Source of the DNA: Spirochaetales bacterium | Lineage (GTDB): Bacteria > Spirochaetota > Spirochaetia > ARS1246 | Length of the DNA: 64,000 nucleotides | Direction of reading: 5' to 3' | Assembly: GCA_002688185.1 (NCBI GenBank) | Contig: NZCE01000012.1 | Span: forward strand, 1-64,000 | Shown here: piece after piece, positions 16,615 to 25,540 of the stretch | Numbering within the stretch: the first letter of the stretch is position 1 | Layout: each line of letters opens with the position of its first letter | Made by a program: the position numbers and the translations under genes | Notes under the pieces: model-generated | Databases searched by the model: none | What the model saw: only the letters and a program-made list of their open reading frames with translations | What the model was told of the DNA's origin: nothing

Positions 16615-17139
16615 ATGCACAGCAAGATCAAAGCCGGCGTCAACACCACAAAAAGCCAGTTTGATTATGTATTCAATCCCGCGGCACAGGGAGGATTACA
16701 GGTATATCTGGACTTCGAATTTGATACAATATCGCCTTCGGCTGAAAAAAGTGCTATAATATCGAGCGTAGAAGGCGCTGAAATGATTGTCAGCACATGG
16801 GGAGCACTGCCGTACACCACAGCACTCTCTCTTATGAAGCCGGGGGCACGGCTCATCAATACTTCGCGGGGGAGAATGATCAATGAGCATGATCTTGTTG
16901 AAAAATTGCAGCAGGGCGAGATAACCGCCTATCTTGACGTCACCCACCCCGAGCCTCCGGATGACGGCCATCCGTTTTATTCTCTACCGAATTGCATTAT
17001 AACTCCACACGTCGCCGGCTCAATCGGCACGGAAGTAGAAAGAACGGGCGATTACTGCGTGCGTGAGATGGAAAATTGGATTCTCAAAGGGCCACTTGAA
17101 AATGAAATCGATATTAGAGCGTTGGAGAGAAGGGCGTGA
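16615..17139 (+). pseudogene. D-2-hydroxyacid dehydrogenase with NAD-binding domain deleted
   Basis: The first 65 residues read like the N-terminal catalytic lobe of a D-2-hydroxyacid dehydrogenase (FDYVFNPAA, GAEMIVSTWG). The sequence then jumps directly to ALPYTTALSLMKPGARLINTSRGRMINEHDLVEKL, which lies after the Rossmann glycine motif in intact enzymes. The C terminus is normal (AYLDVTHPEPP, LPNCIITPHVAGSIG with the active-site His). About 130-150 residues, including GxGxxG and the catalytic Arg region, are therefore missing in frame, so the product should be inactive. A normal family member is about 310-340 residues; this one is 174. It abuts a tandem repeat and a MITE-like element, suggesting deletion by recombination. 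It ends one base before the isomerase gene. Confidence 0.8.
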
Positions 17140-17140
17140 A

Positions 17141-17959
17141 GTGAAAAATAAAATAGGAGTTTGTACCATCGCGTTCAAGCGCACTGATATCTTTAAGGCC
17201 ATACGAATGGTCTCGGATGCCGGTGCAGACGGAATAGAGGTATGGGGACAACCCCCACATGTGGGGTGCCCGACGGATGAGAGGCGGGCCGCAGAAATAA
17301 GGCGGGCCGCCGATCAGGCGGGTCTTGAGATCTGCGCATACGGCTCGTATTACAAGTCGGGAGAACCGACCGAGTATTGCGGCGTAGCCCTCGATGCGGC
17401 GAATCAGGTGAAAATCGCCTCATTGCTCGGAACCAGGGTAATCCGAATCTGGGCGGGAACGCAGAACTACGACACATACTCACCAAAACGGCGCGAGGCC
17501 ATCTACCAGGACATTCGAGGATTTGCCCAAGTGGCGGCAAACGCTGAGATAGCCCTAGTGCTGGAACGGCACAACGACAGCCTTACGAATTCCTGGGCAT
17601 CGCCCAAAAATGTGTTTGCGGAGTTGGCGAACGATTCGGTCCGGCTTAACTATCAAGTGGTTTATCCAACCTCCGTCGATATTCTCCAGACACATGCAGT
17701 GGCGGACTACTATTATTATCTGTCTGTATCAGCGCACGCGCATCTTCAAAACTACGTAGAAGGTGCCGAGGGGAGATTGGCACGCACGTTTTTGGCCGAG
17801 GGCGTGGTAGATTATTCCCGGCTCGGAAAGGCTGCCGCCTTGTGCGGATATTCGGGATATTTCGCCGTCGAGTTTCTCCCCGATCAATATGAGGGGTATT
17901 CACAGGTGGAGGCGCTCCGGCGGGATATCGATTTTTTGCGGGGGTTGCCCGATGGGTGA
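17141..17959 (+). CDS. Sugar phosphate isomerase/epimerase (xylose isomerase-like TIM barrel)
   Basis: The protein has the AP-endonuclease-2/xylose-isomerase-like fold: IGVCTIAFKRTDIFKAIRMVSDAGADGIEVWGQPPH at the N terminus, ICAYGSYY, ALVLERHNDSLTNSW with a metal-ligand Glu-x-His, HAHLQNY and GYFAVEFLPD with the final ligand Glu. Such enzymes isomerise or epimerise sugars or inosose in carbohydrate catabolism. I place the start at GTG 17141, right after the dehydrogenase remnant and 7 bases behind GAGAGAAGGG; the frame is open further upstream. The UroD-like gene follows after 14 bases, so the two form an operon. Confidence 0.85.
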   Translation: MKNKIGVCTIAFKRTDIFKAIRMVSDAGADGIEVWGQPPHVGCPTDERRAAEIRRAADQAGLEICAYGSYYKSGEPTEYCGVALDAANQVKIASLLGTRVIRIWAGTQNYDTYSPKRREAIYQDIRGFAQVAANAEIALVLERHNDSLTNSWASPKNVFAELANDSVRLNYQVVYPTSVDILQTHAVADYYYYLSVSAHAHLQNYVEGAEGRLARTFLAEGVVDYSRLGKAAALCGYSGYFAVEFLPDQYEGYSQVEALRRDIDFLRGLPDG

Positions 17960-17973
17960 TAGGAGGCTGATTC

Positions 17974-19137
17974 ATGACCGATAAGGAACGCTTTTTAGCA
18001 ACTATGAGTTTCGAACGGCCTGATAGAATCTTGTACTGGGAACAGGGCTTTTGGGGTGGAGCAGTTGAACGATGGTACGGCGAAGGCATGGAAAACCGTC
18101 ACGGCGTTTCGGGGAGCCCGGCGTACGGTGATACCGTTCGCGGTCCAGCGACCCCCTCACTGGAAAGCGACTCGTTGTGCCCGGACGTTGCTCTCGGCGC
18201 AGGCCTCGATAAACCTGCTCTGCGGGTGCCGGTAAATCTCCTCTATTGTCCGCCGCTTACCCAGCGGGTGATAGAAGAGTCAGAGGATCAATTGGTTGTC
18301 CAGGATGATTTGGGGATCACTAAGCGCATCCCAAAAGAACATAACAGCATTCCTCATTTTATACGCTGGCCGGTAGTCGATGAGTCGTCGTTCGAGCGGC
18401 TGGTTGAAGAGAAGCTCGATCCAAATCATCCGGAAAGATTTCCACCGGATTGGGATAAGTACGTCCGGCGGCTAAACAACTATGACGGAGTTGTGGCCAT
18501 CGGTGGATACCCATGCGGTTTCTTTGGTACTCCTCGGTTTATGATGGGAGAAGTGGCGTTTCTCATGGGATTCCTCGACCAACCCAGATTGATAAAGAAA
18601 ATTATCTCCCATCTGGCCGATCTCTGGAGCGCGTTATACGATCGCGTGCTCTCTGAAGTGCGGGTGGATTGCATCCACGTCTGGGAAGATATGTCTTTCA
18701 AGAACGGCCCCCTAATCAGCCCTGCTCTTTTCCGGGAGTTTTTAGTGCCGGCCTATAAACAGCTCACCGACACCGTTAAGGCACACGGTGTAGATGTCGT
18801 GCTCGTCGATACCGACGGTGATTGCCGGAGCTTGATTCCCCACTTTATGGACGGCGGTGTTACCGGTCTTTACCCGTTTGAGGTGCAGGCGGGAATGGAT
18901 GTAAACATAATTCGCGAAGACCACCCGCGATTACAAATTCTGGGCGGGATAAACAAGAGAGAGCTGGCAGGCGACCGCAAAAAGATCGACATCGAGCTTG
19001 CACGGTTGCTTCCCCATATGGTGGAGAAGGGAGGCTACATCCCGATGGCCGACCACCAGGTACCCCCCGATGTGTCTTGGGATAACTATCGATACTATCG
19101 TTCCCGGGTGGCGGAGTTGTTAGCTGATAGTAGCTGA
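17974..19137 (+). CDS. Uroporphyrinogen decarboxylase-like (UroD superfamily) protein
   Basis: The 387-residue protein has the UroD/MtaA/CmuA barrel: RFLATMSFERPDRILYWEQGFWGG, a mid-domain GYPCGFFGTPRFMMGEVAFLMGF, then VWEDMSFKNGPLISPALFREFLVPAYKQLTD and LQILGGINKREL. These features belong to the catabolic UroD-like clade often encoded with sugar isomerases, whose members may handle methyl groups or sugars. It lacks the N-terminal PVW-x-MRQAGR motif of true HemE, so I do not count it as a haem enzyme although the haem operon is nearby. An AGGAGG-type site precedes the ATG. Its 3' end overlaps the convergent amidohydrolase gene by 18 bases. Confidence 0.82.
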   Translation: MTDKERFLATMSFERPDRILYWEQGFWGGAVERWYGEGMENRHGVSGSPAYGDTVRGPATPSLESDSLCPDVALGAGLDKPALRVPVNLLYCPPLTQRVIEESEDQLVVQDDLGITKRIPKEHNSIPHFIRWPVVDESSFERLVEEKLDPNHPERFPPDWDKYVRRLNNYDGVVAIGGYPCGFFGTPRFMMGEVAFLMGFLDQPRLIKKIISHLADLWSALYDRVLSEVRVDCIHVWEDMSFKNGPLISPALFREFLVPAYKQLTDTVKAHGVDVVLVDTDGDCRSLIPHFMDGGVTGLYPFEVQAGMDVNIIREDHPRLQILGGINKRELAGDRKKIDIELARLLPHMVEKGGYIPMADHQVPPDVSWDNYRYYRSRVAELLADSS

Positions 19138-19965
19138 ATCAATACCGTAGAACCGCGCGCACGTGCCTCCGAGCACCTGGTCGCGGGAGGTCGTGTCCGA
19201 AGAGCCGAGATATTTTTTTACGATCCCTATCACCGCGGGATACGCACCGGAGAGCGTACATACCGGCCAATCGGAACCAATCATAATCCGTTCCGGCCCA
19301 AAGGCGTTGAACACCACGTCGAGATACGGAAAAAAATCTTCTGCGGTCCATTCATTCCACGTCGCCTCGGTCACCATGCCGGACACCTTACAGAACACAT
19401 TTTCCCGTTTTGCGATTTCAGCCATATCTTCTCGCCACGGAGACAGAATGCCTTCTTTTATTTGGGGCTTAGCAATATGGTCGATTACAAACTGCTGTTC
19501 CGGAAAAGAGTCGACCAATTCCGTGGAGACGGCAATATGCTTTGGAAAGAGGAGGAGATCATAGGTAAGGTTTCGTTCGGAGAGCAGGGAAATGCCATGC
19601 CTAAAAGCCTCCCCTTTGACAAAAAGATCATTGGGCTCGTCGTGAATGAGATGCCGGACTCCCAGCAATTTGGGATGTGGGGCAAACTCATCCAACTGCG
19701 CCTCTAGAGACTCAGACTGGAGGTCGAGCCATCCCACAACGCCTCTGACAAAATCATGGGTGCCTGCCAACTGTAGCAACCACGCGGTCTCCTTCACCTT
19801 CTGCCGAGCTTGCACGGCGATGCTACCCGTCAGTCCCGCCTTGCCGAGGAGCGGCAAAAGATCCTCCGGCAGGAAATCCCGCTTCAGAGGTTCGTGCTCA
19901 TCGGACATCCATACATAATCGGTGGTGTTATACTTCCAAAAATGCTGATGGGAATCGATTTTCAT
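19120..19965 (-). CDS. Amidohydrolase (L-fuconolactonase-like)
   Basis: The protein is a TIM-barrel amidohydrolase_2 enzyme: KIDSHQHFWKYNTTDYVWM carries the N-terminal HxH metal site, followed by GVRHLIHDE, FVIDHIAKPQIKEG and the C-terminal MIGSDWPVC with the catalytic Asp. This combination is typical of L-fuconolactonase and 4-sulfomuconolactone-type lactonases, which open sugar lactones. The ATG lies 5 bases after the hemL stop on the same strand, so it can be read through from the haem operon. Its function better fits the sugar genes at 17.1-19.1 kb that converge on it. Confidence 0.85.
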   Translation of the reverse strand: MKIDSHQHFWKYNTTDYVWMSDEHEPLKRDFLPEDLLPLLGKAGLTGSIAVQARQKVKETAWLLQLAGTHDFVRGVVGWLDLQSESLEAQLDEFAPHPKLLGVRHLIHDEPNDLFVKGEAFRHGISLLSERNLTYDLLLFPKHIAVSTELVDSFPEQQFVIDHIAKPQIKEGILSPWREDMAEIAKRENVFCKVSGMVTEATWNEWTAEDFFPYLDVVFNAFGPERIMIGSDWPVCTLSGAYPAVIGIVKKYLGSSDTTSRDQVLGGTCARFYGIDSATIS

Positions 19966-19970
19966 ACACC

Positions 19971-21251
19971 CTACGCCGTGATGGCCTTTAGCGCATCATA
20001 ATTGCATTGAATGGTTCGCTCGATATCAGCTTCCGTGTGGGCGGCCGAGATAAACGCAGCCTCAAACTGGGATGGCGCAATATAGATGCCGGATTCCACC
20101 ATGTGCCTAAAATACTCTGTAAATAGTCCTGTATCCGCGGTCATGGCAGCGGAAAAATCAGAAACATTATTCTCGGTGAAAAACATACACATCATCGATC
20201 CTACCCGGTTCATGCAAAAGGACAGATTAAGGCGCCTCATATTCTCCGCAAATCCCGAGGACAAAGCTGCCGCCCTAGTCTCGAGCCGTTCATATACAGA
20301 TGTGTCGGTGAGTCGCGAAACGGTTTCATAGCCAATCGCCATCGCTATCGGATTGCCCGACAATGTTCCGGCTTGGTAAACCGGTCCAAGGGGGGCGAGG
20401 TGCTCCATGATCTCCCGTCTTCCGCCGAAGGCTCCCACCGGCAATCCACCGCCGATGATTTTGCCAAGACAGGTGAGATCGGGGCAGATACCGTAAAGCT
20501 GCTGCGCTCCGCCCAACGCAACGCGAAAACCGGTAATCACCTCGTCAAATATTAGCAGGGCGTTTTCCTGGGAGGTTACCTCTCGTAGCTGTTCGAGAAA
20601 ATGCTGCTCAGGCGGGATTACGCCGGCGTTGCCCATGATCGGTTCCACGATGACGGCGGCAATTTCGCCTCTGTTAGATTTAAACAGTTGCTTTACGGAT
20701 TCTATGTCGTTAAAACTTGCGAGAAGGGTGTCCTTGGCGTTGTTCGCGGTAATGCCCGGGCTACCGGGGATACCCAAGGTGAGCACTCCCGAGCCTGCCT
20801 TGATTAAAAAGCTATCGCCGTGGCCATGATAGCACCCCTCAAACTTGATGATCCTGTCGTTCCTCGTATAACCCCGGGCGAGCCTGACGGCGCTCATCGT
20901 GGCCTCGGTGCCTGAGCTCACCATGCGAATAAGATCGATGGAATCATATATTTCTGTTATCAATTTCGCAAACTTGATCTCGATCTCTGTGTTTGCGCCA
21001 AAACTCGTTCCACTTTCCGCGCTCTTTTTGAGAATACCGACAACTCGAGGATCGGCATGGCCAAAAACTAGTGGACCCCAGGAGCACACATAGTCGATAT
21101 ATTCTTTCCCCTCGATGTCATAGAGCTTTGATCCCGCGCCTCGCTCAAAATAGATCGGGTCCATTTTCACCGATCCGAACGCCCGTACGGGGCTGTTGAC
21201 GCCCCCCGGGATATAGTGTTGAGCTTCAGCAAATAAGTCACTTGATTTCAT
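19971..21251 (-). CDS. hemL: Glutamate-1-semialdehyde 2,1-aminomutase
   Basis: This PLP enzyme converts glutamate-1-semialdehyde to 5-aminolevulinate in the C5 pathway. It has AQHYIPGGVNSPVRAF at the N terminus, MVSSGTEATMSAVRLARGYT, KFEGCYHGHGDSFL, the LLIFDEVITGFRVALGG cofactor segment and the Schiff-base Lys in LGKIIGGGLPVGAFGG. The length of 426 residues is standard. The ATG at 21251 is preferred because it lies within the 3' end of ahbAB (14-base overlap) behind a GGGAG site; the open frame extends 66 bases further upstream without family-like sequence. It is the last haem gene of the operon. Confidence 0.96.
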   Translation of the reverse strand: MKSSDLFAEAQHYIPGGVNSPVRAFGSVKMDPIYFERGAGSKLYDIEGKEYIDYVCSWGPLVFGHADPRVVGILKKSAESGTSFGANTEIEIKFAKLITEIYDSIDLIRMVSSGTEATMSAVRLARGYTRNDRIIKFEGCYHGHGDSFLIKAGSGVLTLGIPGSPGITANNAKDTLLASFNDIESVKQLFKSNRGEIAAVIVEPIMGNAGVIPPEQHFLEQLREVTSQENALLIFDEVITGFRVALGGAQQLYGICPDLTCLGKIIGGGLPVGAFGGRREIMEHLAPLGPVYQAGTLSGNPIAMAIGYETVSRLTDTSVYERLETRAAALSSGFAENMRRLNLSFCMNRVGSMMCMFFTENNVSDFSAAMTADTGLFTEYFRHMVESGIYIAPSQFEAAFISAAHTEADIERTIQCNYDALKAITA

Positions 21252-22272
21252 GATTATGTAACTCCCAGGTATATTTAGTCCGCTGCTTTTTATATTCTCT
21301 TGTGCTGTAGAGCACACGGTAATCCGTGCACTCGATTTCTGCTGCGATTGAATCCGCTACGCCATCGCTTTCTTTTCGAGAGCGGGCGTGTATCATGGCA
21401 AAGAGTGGATACCGCCACTCCTCCGAGACCGGTCGCCGGTAACAGTGGGAAACCTCGGGATATGCCGCTGCCTTGTACCCGGCATCGTCCATAAGATCAT
21501 CGGGAACCGAAAAGCAGCTCATGCCGTTTGACGTATAACCCGATTTCCTGTGTCGGAGAACTCCCGAAATACGCCGTATTGCTCCGGTCTGTTTGAGAGA
21601 GCTGATCTCGCGCATGAGTTCTGATGCACCGATTCCGACGGCCTCGGCAACAACCGACCAAGGCTCTTTAGTCAACGGAAACGGTTGCTGCAAAGTCATG
21701 AGCAGACGTTTCTGTAAACCGCTCAACTGCACCGCTTTTTCGGGGGGATCCGTTGCGGAGTGCGTCCTACCGTGGTCCTCCCCCAATGCCGCCGATTGAG
21801 GGCCCGTGCCGTTCCCGTTCCTGAATGAGAGATGGACACCAAGCTTGTACGTTTTTAACGCGGGTAGTATGAGGAACGGTATTTTCGATCCACTGTTAAG
21901 CAGGTGAACGACTTCATCGTGTAACGATCGTCCGTGTGGAACCGCCAGGGTGAACCACAGGTTAAACTTGTCCTCCCTGCGATAGTTATGGCTGACGCCG
22001 GAATGAGCGCTTATCCGGTCCGCAATAGAGTCGATATCTGGATCGGGTGTGCTAGCTGCTATCAATGAGCTGATAAACCCAATTCTGCGGGCATCGAGGA
22101 TTGCGGAAATTTCCCTGATATACCCGTTTTCAAGTAAAGACTGAAGCCCATCGATCGCCTCGGATTCGTTCATCCTGCACCGGTCCCCAATTGCCGAGAA
22201 AGGACGGCGTTCCATGGGCAGATCGAGTTGAATCGCTTCGAGGAGGCTGCTCTCCGAAACTGAAAACTCCAC
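21238..22272 (-). CDS. ahbAB: Siroheme decarboxylase, AhbA-AhbB fusion
   Basis: Siroheme decarboxylase removes the C12 and C18 acetate carboxyls to give 12,18-didecarboxysiroheme. It is usually a heterodimer of two Lrp/AsnC-like subunits. Here both are in one chain. The N-terminal half (AhbA-like) has a winged helix and ISAILDARRIGFISSLI plus VSHNYRREDKFNLWFTLAVP. The C-terminal half (AhbB-like) has IRRISGVLRHRKSGYTSNGM and VSHCYRRPVSEEWRYPLFAMIH. A low-complexity Gly/Ser/Thr/Pro linker of about 35 residues joins them. I set the start at GTG 22272, which overlaps the ahbD stop as TAGTG; the frame extends further upstream inside ahbD but with unrelated sequence. Confidence 0.9.
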   Translation of the reverse strand: MEFSVSESSLLEAIQLDLPMERRPFSAIGDRCRMNESEAIDGLQSLLENGYIREISAILDARRIGFISSLIAASTPDPDIDSIADRISAHSGVSHNYRREDKFNLWFTLAVPHGRSLHDEVVHLLNSGSKIPFLILPALKTYKLGVHLSFRNGNGTGPQSAALGEDHGRTHSATDPPEKAVQLSGLQKRLLMTLQQPFPLTKEPWSVVAEAVGIGASELMREISSLKQTGAIRRISGVLRHRKSGYTSNGMSCFSVPDDLMDDAGYKAAAYPEVSHCYRRPVSEEWRYPLFAMIHARSRKESDGVADSIAAEIECTDYRVLYSTREYKKQRTKYTWELHNHEIK

Positions 22273-23357
22273 TACGCGTGATCCACGGATGCCACGCGCG
22301 GCTGATAAACGCAGAATGGTTCCTCGGCCAGATAGTTGCCTGTAACCGCTTTCGCTCTCGCCCTGCAGCCGCCGCACACGCGTCTATACTCGCAGATACC
22401 GCACCTGCCATCGTATCCGTCAAGATTTCTGATCTCCGCAAAAAGCTCGGAACCATCCCATATGTTCTTGAAAACGTAATCCTCTCTGCGGACATCTCCG
22501 GCCTCGTCGTCCATAAATCCGCAGATCTGTACCTTGCCCGTATTCGAAATAAATGCGAATGACTGGCCGCCGAGGCAACCCTTGCTCATTGCATTCATGC
22601 CGTGGGTCTTTGGAGTTACCGGACGACCTGCTTTTCGTTCCATCTGTCGGTAGATCCGATAGTAGTGCGGCGCGCAGGTCGGTTTAACCTGGATGTCGAG
22701 CTCGAGAGCCTTCCGGTAAATCCATACAAGTACTTCTTCATATGTTTCCGGGTCGATCTCATATTCTCCAAGGTCCTTGCCGCGACCGGTGGGCACCAGG
22801 AGAAACGGGTGAAATCCAACGGCGCCGAGATCGATCGCAAGGTTGAGAATGTCTCCGAGCTGGTGCACGTTGAGACGGCTAACAGTCGTATTAATCTGAA
22901 ACTCGAGTCCGGCTTTATTGGCGAGCTCCGTGGCCTTCGTCACGGCGTCAAAAGCCCCGTCTACCTGCCGAAATGAATCATGGGTTTCCCGATCCGCGCC
23001 GTCTATGCTCAGGCTGATTCGCATTATTCCAGAATCTAAGATTCGTTTCGTGCTATCGCTGTCCATAAGCGTGCCGCACGGCGCCATGACCATCCGAAGA
23101 CCGATGTCGGTACCGTAGCGCGCTATTTCGTAGATATCCTCACGTGCCATTGGTTCACCGCCGGTGAGTATGATGATGGGCTTTGCAAAAGACGCGATTG
23201 AATCGAGAAGTCTGAAACACTCATCGGTGCTGAGCTCTCCGGAGAAATCCTTATCCGCCGCGGAGGCCCGGCAATGCCGACATGCCAGTTGGCAGCGCTT
23301 TGTCACTTCCCAAGCAACAAGCCTGGGAATGTATGTTTTTTCACTGGTTGAGTGCAT
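22272..23357 (-). CDS. ahbD: Fe-coproporphyrin III decarboxylase (haem synthase), radical SAM
   Basis: AhbD carries out the last step of the siroheme-dependent pathway, decarboxylating two propionates of Fe-coproporphyrin III to the vinyls of haem b. The N terminus YIPRLVAWEVTKRCQLACRHC is typical, with radical-SAM cysteines Cys22, 26 and 29, followed by IILTGGEPM. The C-terminal region contains the extra cysteines for a second cluster (KGCLGG, VQICGF, RCGICEYRRVCGGC, FCVY). NirJ2-type proteins are the nearest alternative, but the operon context supports AhbD. The ATG overlaps the hemB stop as TAATG and is preceded by CAGGAG. Confidence 0.9.
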   Translation of the reverse strand: MHSTSEKTYIPRLVAWEVTKRCQLACRHCRASAADKDFSGELSTDECFRLLDSIASFAKPIIILTGGEPMAREDIYEIARYGTDIGLRMVMAPCGTLMDSDSTKRILDSGIMRISLSIDGADRETHDSFRQVDGAFDAVTKATELANKAGLEFQINTTVSRLNVHQLGDILNLAIDLGAVGFHPFLLVPTGRGKDLGEYEIDPETYEEVLVWIYRKALELDIQVKPTCAPHYYRIYRQMERKAGRPVTPKTHGMNAMSKGCLGGQSFAFISNTGKVQICGFMDDEAGDVRREDYVFKNIWDGSELFAEIRNLDGYDGRCGICEYRRVCGGCRARAKAVTGNYLAEEPFCVYQPRVASVDHA

Positions 23358-24343
23358 TATATAGCTCCTGTTTTTTGTAGAACCTTGGCCGCTTCTACGG
23401 CGAAATAGGTGAGGATAATATCGGCGCCGGCTCGTCGCATGGCTGTAAGCGACTCCATCATTGCCCGCTCTTCATCGATCCAGCCCCGTGCGCCCGCGGC
23501 CTTAATACAGGCAAACTCCCCGCTCACGTTATATGCGGCTACCGGCAGATTAAAACGGTCTTTAACCCGCCAGATAATATCAAGGTAGGCGAGGGCGGGC
23601 TTGACCATCACAATGTCCGCACCCTCCTCGATATCCAGGGCAACCTCCCGGAGGGCCTCGACGCCATTGGCGGGATCCATCTGATAGCCGCGTCTGTCGC
23701 CGAATTGGGGAGCAGATCCTGCGGCGTCCCTGAAAGGACCATAGAAGCTCGATGCATATTTGGCCGCGTAAGACATTATCGGGATGTGGGCAAGTCCATT
23801 CTCGTCGAGAACCGTCCGGATTGCGCCGACTCTCCCATCCATCATGTCCGAAGGCGCAACCATATCGGCTCCTGCTTGGGCGTGGGAAAGAGCCTGTTTT
23901 GCCAGAAGCCCAAGGGTTTGGTCGTTGTCTACATCATTGTTCACAATCACGCCGCAGTGGCCGTGGGAGGTATATTCGCAGAGGCAAACATCGGTAATTA
24001 CCAGGAGCTCAGGGACGTTGTGTTTGACCTCTCGAATTGCCGTTTGGATAATACCGTCCTCCGACCATGACTCCGATCCCGTTTGATCCTTCTCATTCGG
24101 GATACCAAAGAGTATGACCGCCGGAACACCCACTCCCGCCGCGGATTTGCAGGCATCCTTCAGCTTATCAACGGATAGTTGGTAGTTCCCTGGCATCGAC
24201 GGTATTTCGTTTTGTACTTTTTTGCCCGGGCAGACAAACAGGGGCAGAATAAAATTATCCACCGACAGGCGAGTTTCTCTGACAAGTCTCCGAAATGCTT
24301 CGTTCTGTCTCAGCCGTCTTGGTCTTGTGATTGGAAATGCCAT
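23357..24343 (-). CDS. hemB: Delta-aminolevulinic acid dehydratase (porphobilinogen synthase)
   Basis: HemB condenses two 5-aminolevulinates to porphobilinogen. The zinc site is present ([16 protein letters not shown], Cys120, 122 and 130), marking the Zn-dependent class. The Schiff-base lysines lie in [17 protein letters not shown] and [10 protein letters not shown], and the C-terminal YNVSGE and active lid are intact. The length of 328 residues is typical. A GGGGGA site lies between the ahbC stop and the ATG, 12 bases apart, and the stop overlaps ahbD. Confidence 0.97.
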   Translation of the reverse strand: MAFPITRPRRLRQNEAFRRLVRETRLSVDNFILPLFVCPGKKVQNEIPSMPGNYQLSVDKLKDACKSAAGVGVPAVILFGIPNEKDQTGSESWSEDGIIQTAIREVKHNVPELLVITDVCLCEYTSHGHCGVIVNNDVDNDQTLGLLAKQALSHAQAGADMVAPSDMMDGRVGAIRTVLDENGLAHIPIMSYAAKYASSFYGPFRDAAGSAPQFGDRRGYQMDPANGVEALREVALDIEEGADIVMVKPALAYLDIIWRVKDRFNLPVAAYNVSGEFACIKAAGARGWIDEERAMMESLTAMRRAGADIILTYFAVEAAKVLQKTGAI

Positions 24344-24355
24344 GGTATTTCCCCC

Positions 24356-25540
24356 TCAGGCTATGCCGATTTCTTGATCGGTGAGGTAGCACGCCGGATC
24401 CGCTTTCCAGAGGTCACCCGTTACCGCCTCCGCACGCACCCTGAAGTTGCCTCCACATATGTCCAGATGTTTACACTCTGCGCATCTGCCTTTTACGTGG
24501 GGGCGCTTGTCCTTCAGTTTTGCCATGAGAGGATTTGCGGTGTCGGTCCAAATCTCACCGAACGGTCGCTCGGTTACGTTGCCAAATGAATAGTGGCGCC
24601 AGAACTGGTCGGCGTGTACGGCGCCGTCCCAACTCACACACCCTATTCCGTTGCCGGTGCTGTTGCCGCCGTTCATCCGGAGAAGACTGAGCACGTTTTT
24701 CGCCTTTGCCGGGTTCTCTTTTTGCAGACGCAGATAGATGTACACGCCGTCGGCATGGTTGTCCACGGTGAGTACCTCTTTGGTCGCGCCATTCTCAAAA
24801 AGGGTGTTGGTCCGATCAATAATGAGATCTACCGTGGCCCGGGTTTCGTCGTGGCTCAGGTCTTCCTGAATAAGCTTGCTTCCCCGTCCTACATATACTA
24901 GGTGGTAAAAGCAGACGCGGGGGATTTCGTGCTCCTCGAGTAGGTCAAATATACCCGGGATATCCTGTGCATTTCTCTTGTTGATTGTGAATCTGAGCCC
25001 CACCTTTATGCCCGCCTCCTGGCAGTTGTGAAGCCCTGTTATTGCATCGTCAAACGAACCGGAAACGGCGCGAAACTTATCATGGGTTTCCTTTAATCCA
25101 TCGAGGCTGATCCCTACGTAAGAAAGCTGCATTTTGTGCAGCGTAGCGGCAAGTTCCTTGGTGATGAGTGTTCCATTTGTTGAGAGCACCGCCCGCATGC
25201 CCCGACCCCTCGCGTGTTCTATGAGTGCCAGAATGTCCGGTCTCATGAGGGGCTCGCCGCCGGAGAAAAGGATAACCGGTGACCCAAAGTCGGCTAGATC
25301 GTCTAACAGCGCCTTTCCCTGTTCGGTAGATAGCTCACCGTCATACTCCTGGTTTTTTGAGTGGGAGTAGCAATGGACGCAACGGAGGTTGCAGCGACGA
25401 CCCACATTCCAGACTACTACCGGTTTTTTATCCTTTGAAAATTGGAGAAGATGCGACGGCATTTTTTTTGATGACCGGCCGTACCTAAGGGGGTCCGACG
25501 GCTCAACCGTTCCGCAGTAAAGCTTGGATATACCTATCAT
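24356..25540 (-). CDS. ahbC: 12,18-didecarboxysiroheme deacetylase, radical SAM
   Basis: AhbC removes the acetate side chains of didecarboxysiroheme to give Fe-coproporphyrin III. The N terminus MIGISKLYCGTVEPSDPLRY is nearly diagnostic of AhbC/NirJ1 proteins. SKDKKPVVVWNVGRRCNLRCVHCY holds Cys50, 54 and 57, and LFSGGEPLMRPDI follows. The C-terminal SPASM-like part has CVSWDG, GRCAECKHLDICGGNFRVRAEAVTG and PACYL. The ATG at 25540 overlaps the cobA/hemD stop (ATGA) and has AAGGA upstream. The open frame extends 129 bases further into the previous gene without family sequence. Confidence 0.93.
   Translation of the reverse strand: MIGISKLYCGTVEPSDPLRYGRSSKKMPSHLLQFSKDKKPVVVWNVGRRCNLRCVHCYSHSKNQEYDGELSTEQGKALLDDLADFGSPVILFSGGEPLMRPDILALIEHARGRGMRAVLSTNGTLITKELAATLHKMQLSYVGISLDGLKETHDKFRAVSGSFDDAITGLHNCQEAGIKVGLRFTINKRNAQDIPGIFDLLEEHEIPRVCFYHLVYVGRGSKLIQEDLSHDETRATVDLIIDRTNTLFENGATKEVLTVDNHADGVYIYLRLQKENPAKAKNVLSLLRMNGGNSTGNGIGCVSWDGAVHADQFWRHYSFGNVTERPFGEIWTDTANPLMAKLKDKRPHVKGRCAECKHLDICGGNFRVRAEAVTGDLWKADPACYLTDQEIGIA

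Noticed and set aside
17974..19137. UroD-family gene near the haem operon taken as hemE
   Set aside because: It lacks the HemE N-terminal Arg motif, resembles catabolic UroD-like proteins, lies on the other strand with a sugar isomerase, and HemE is not needed in the Ahb pathway.
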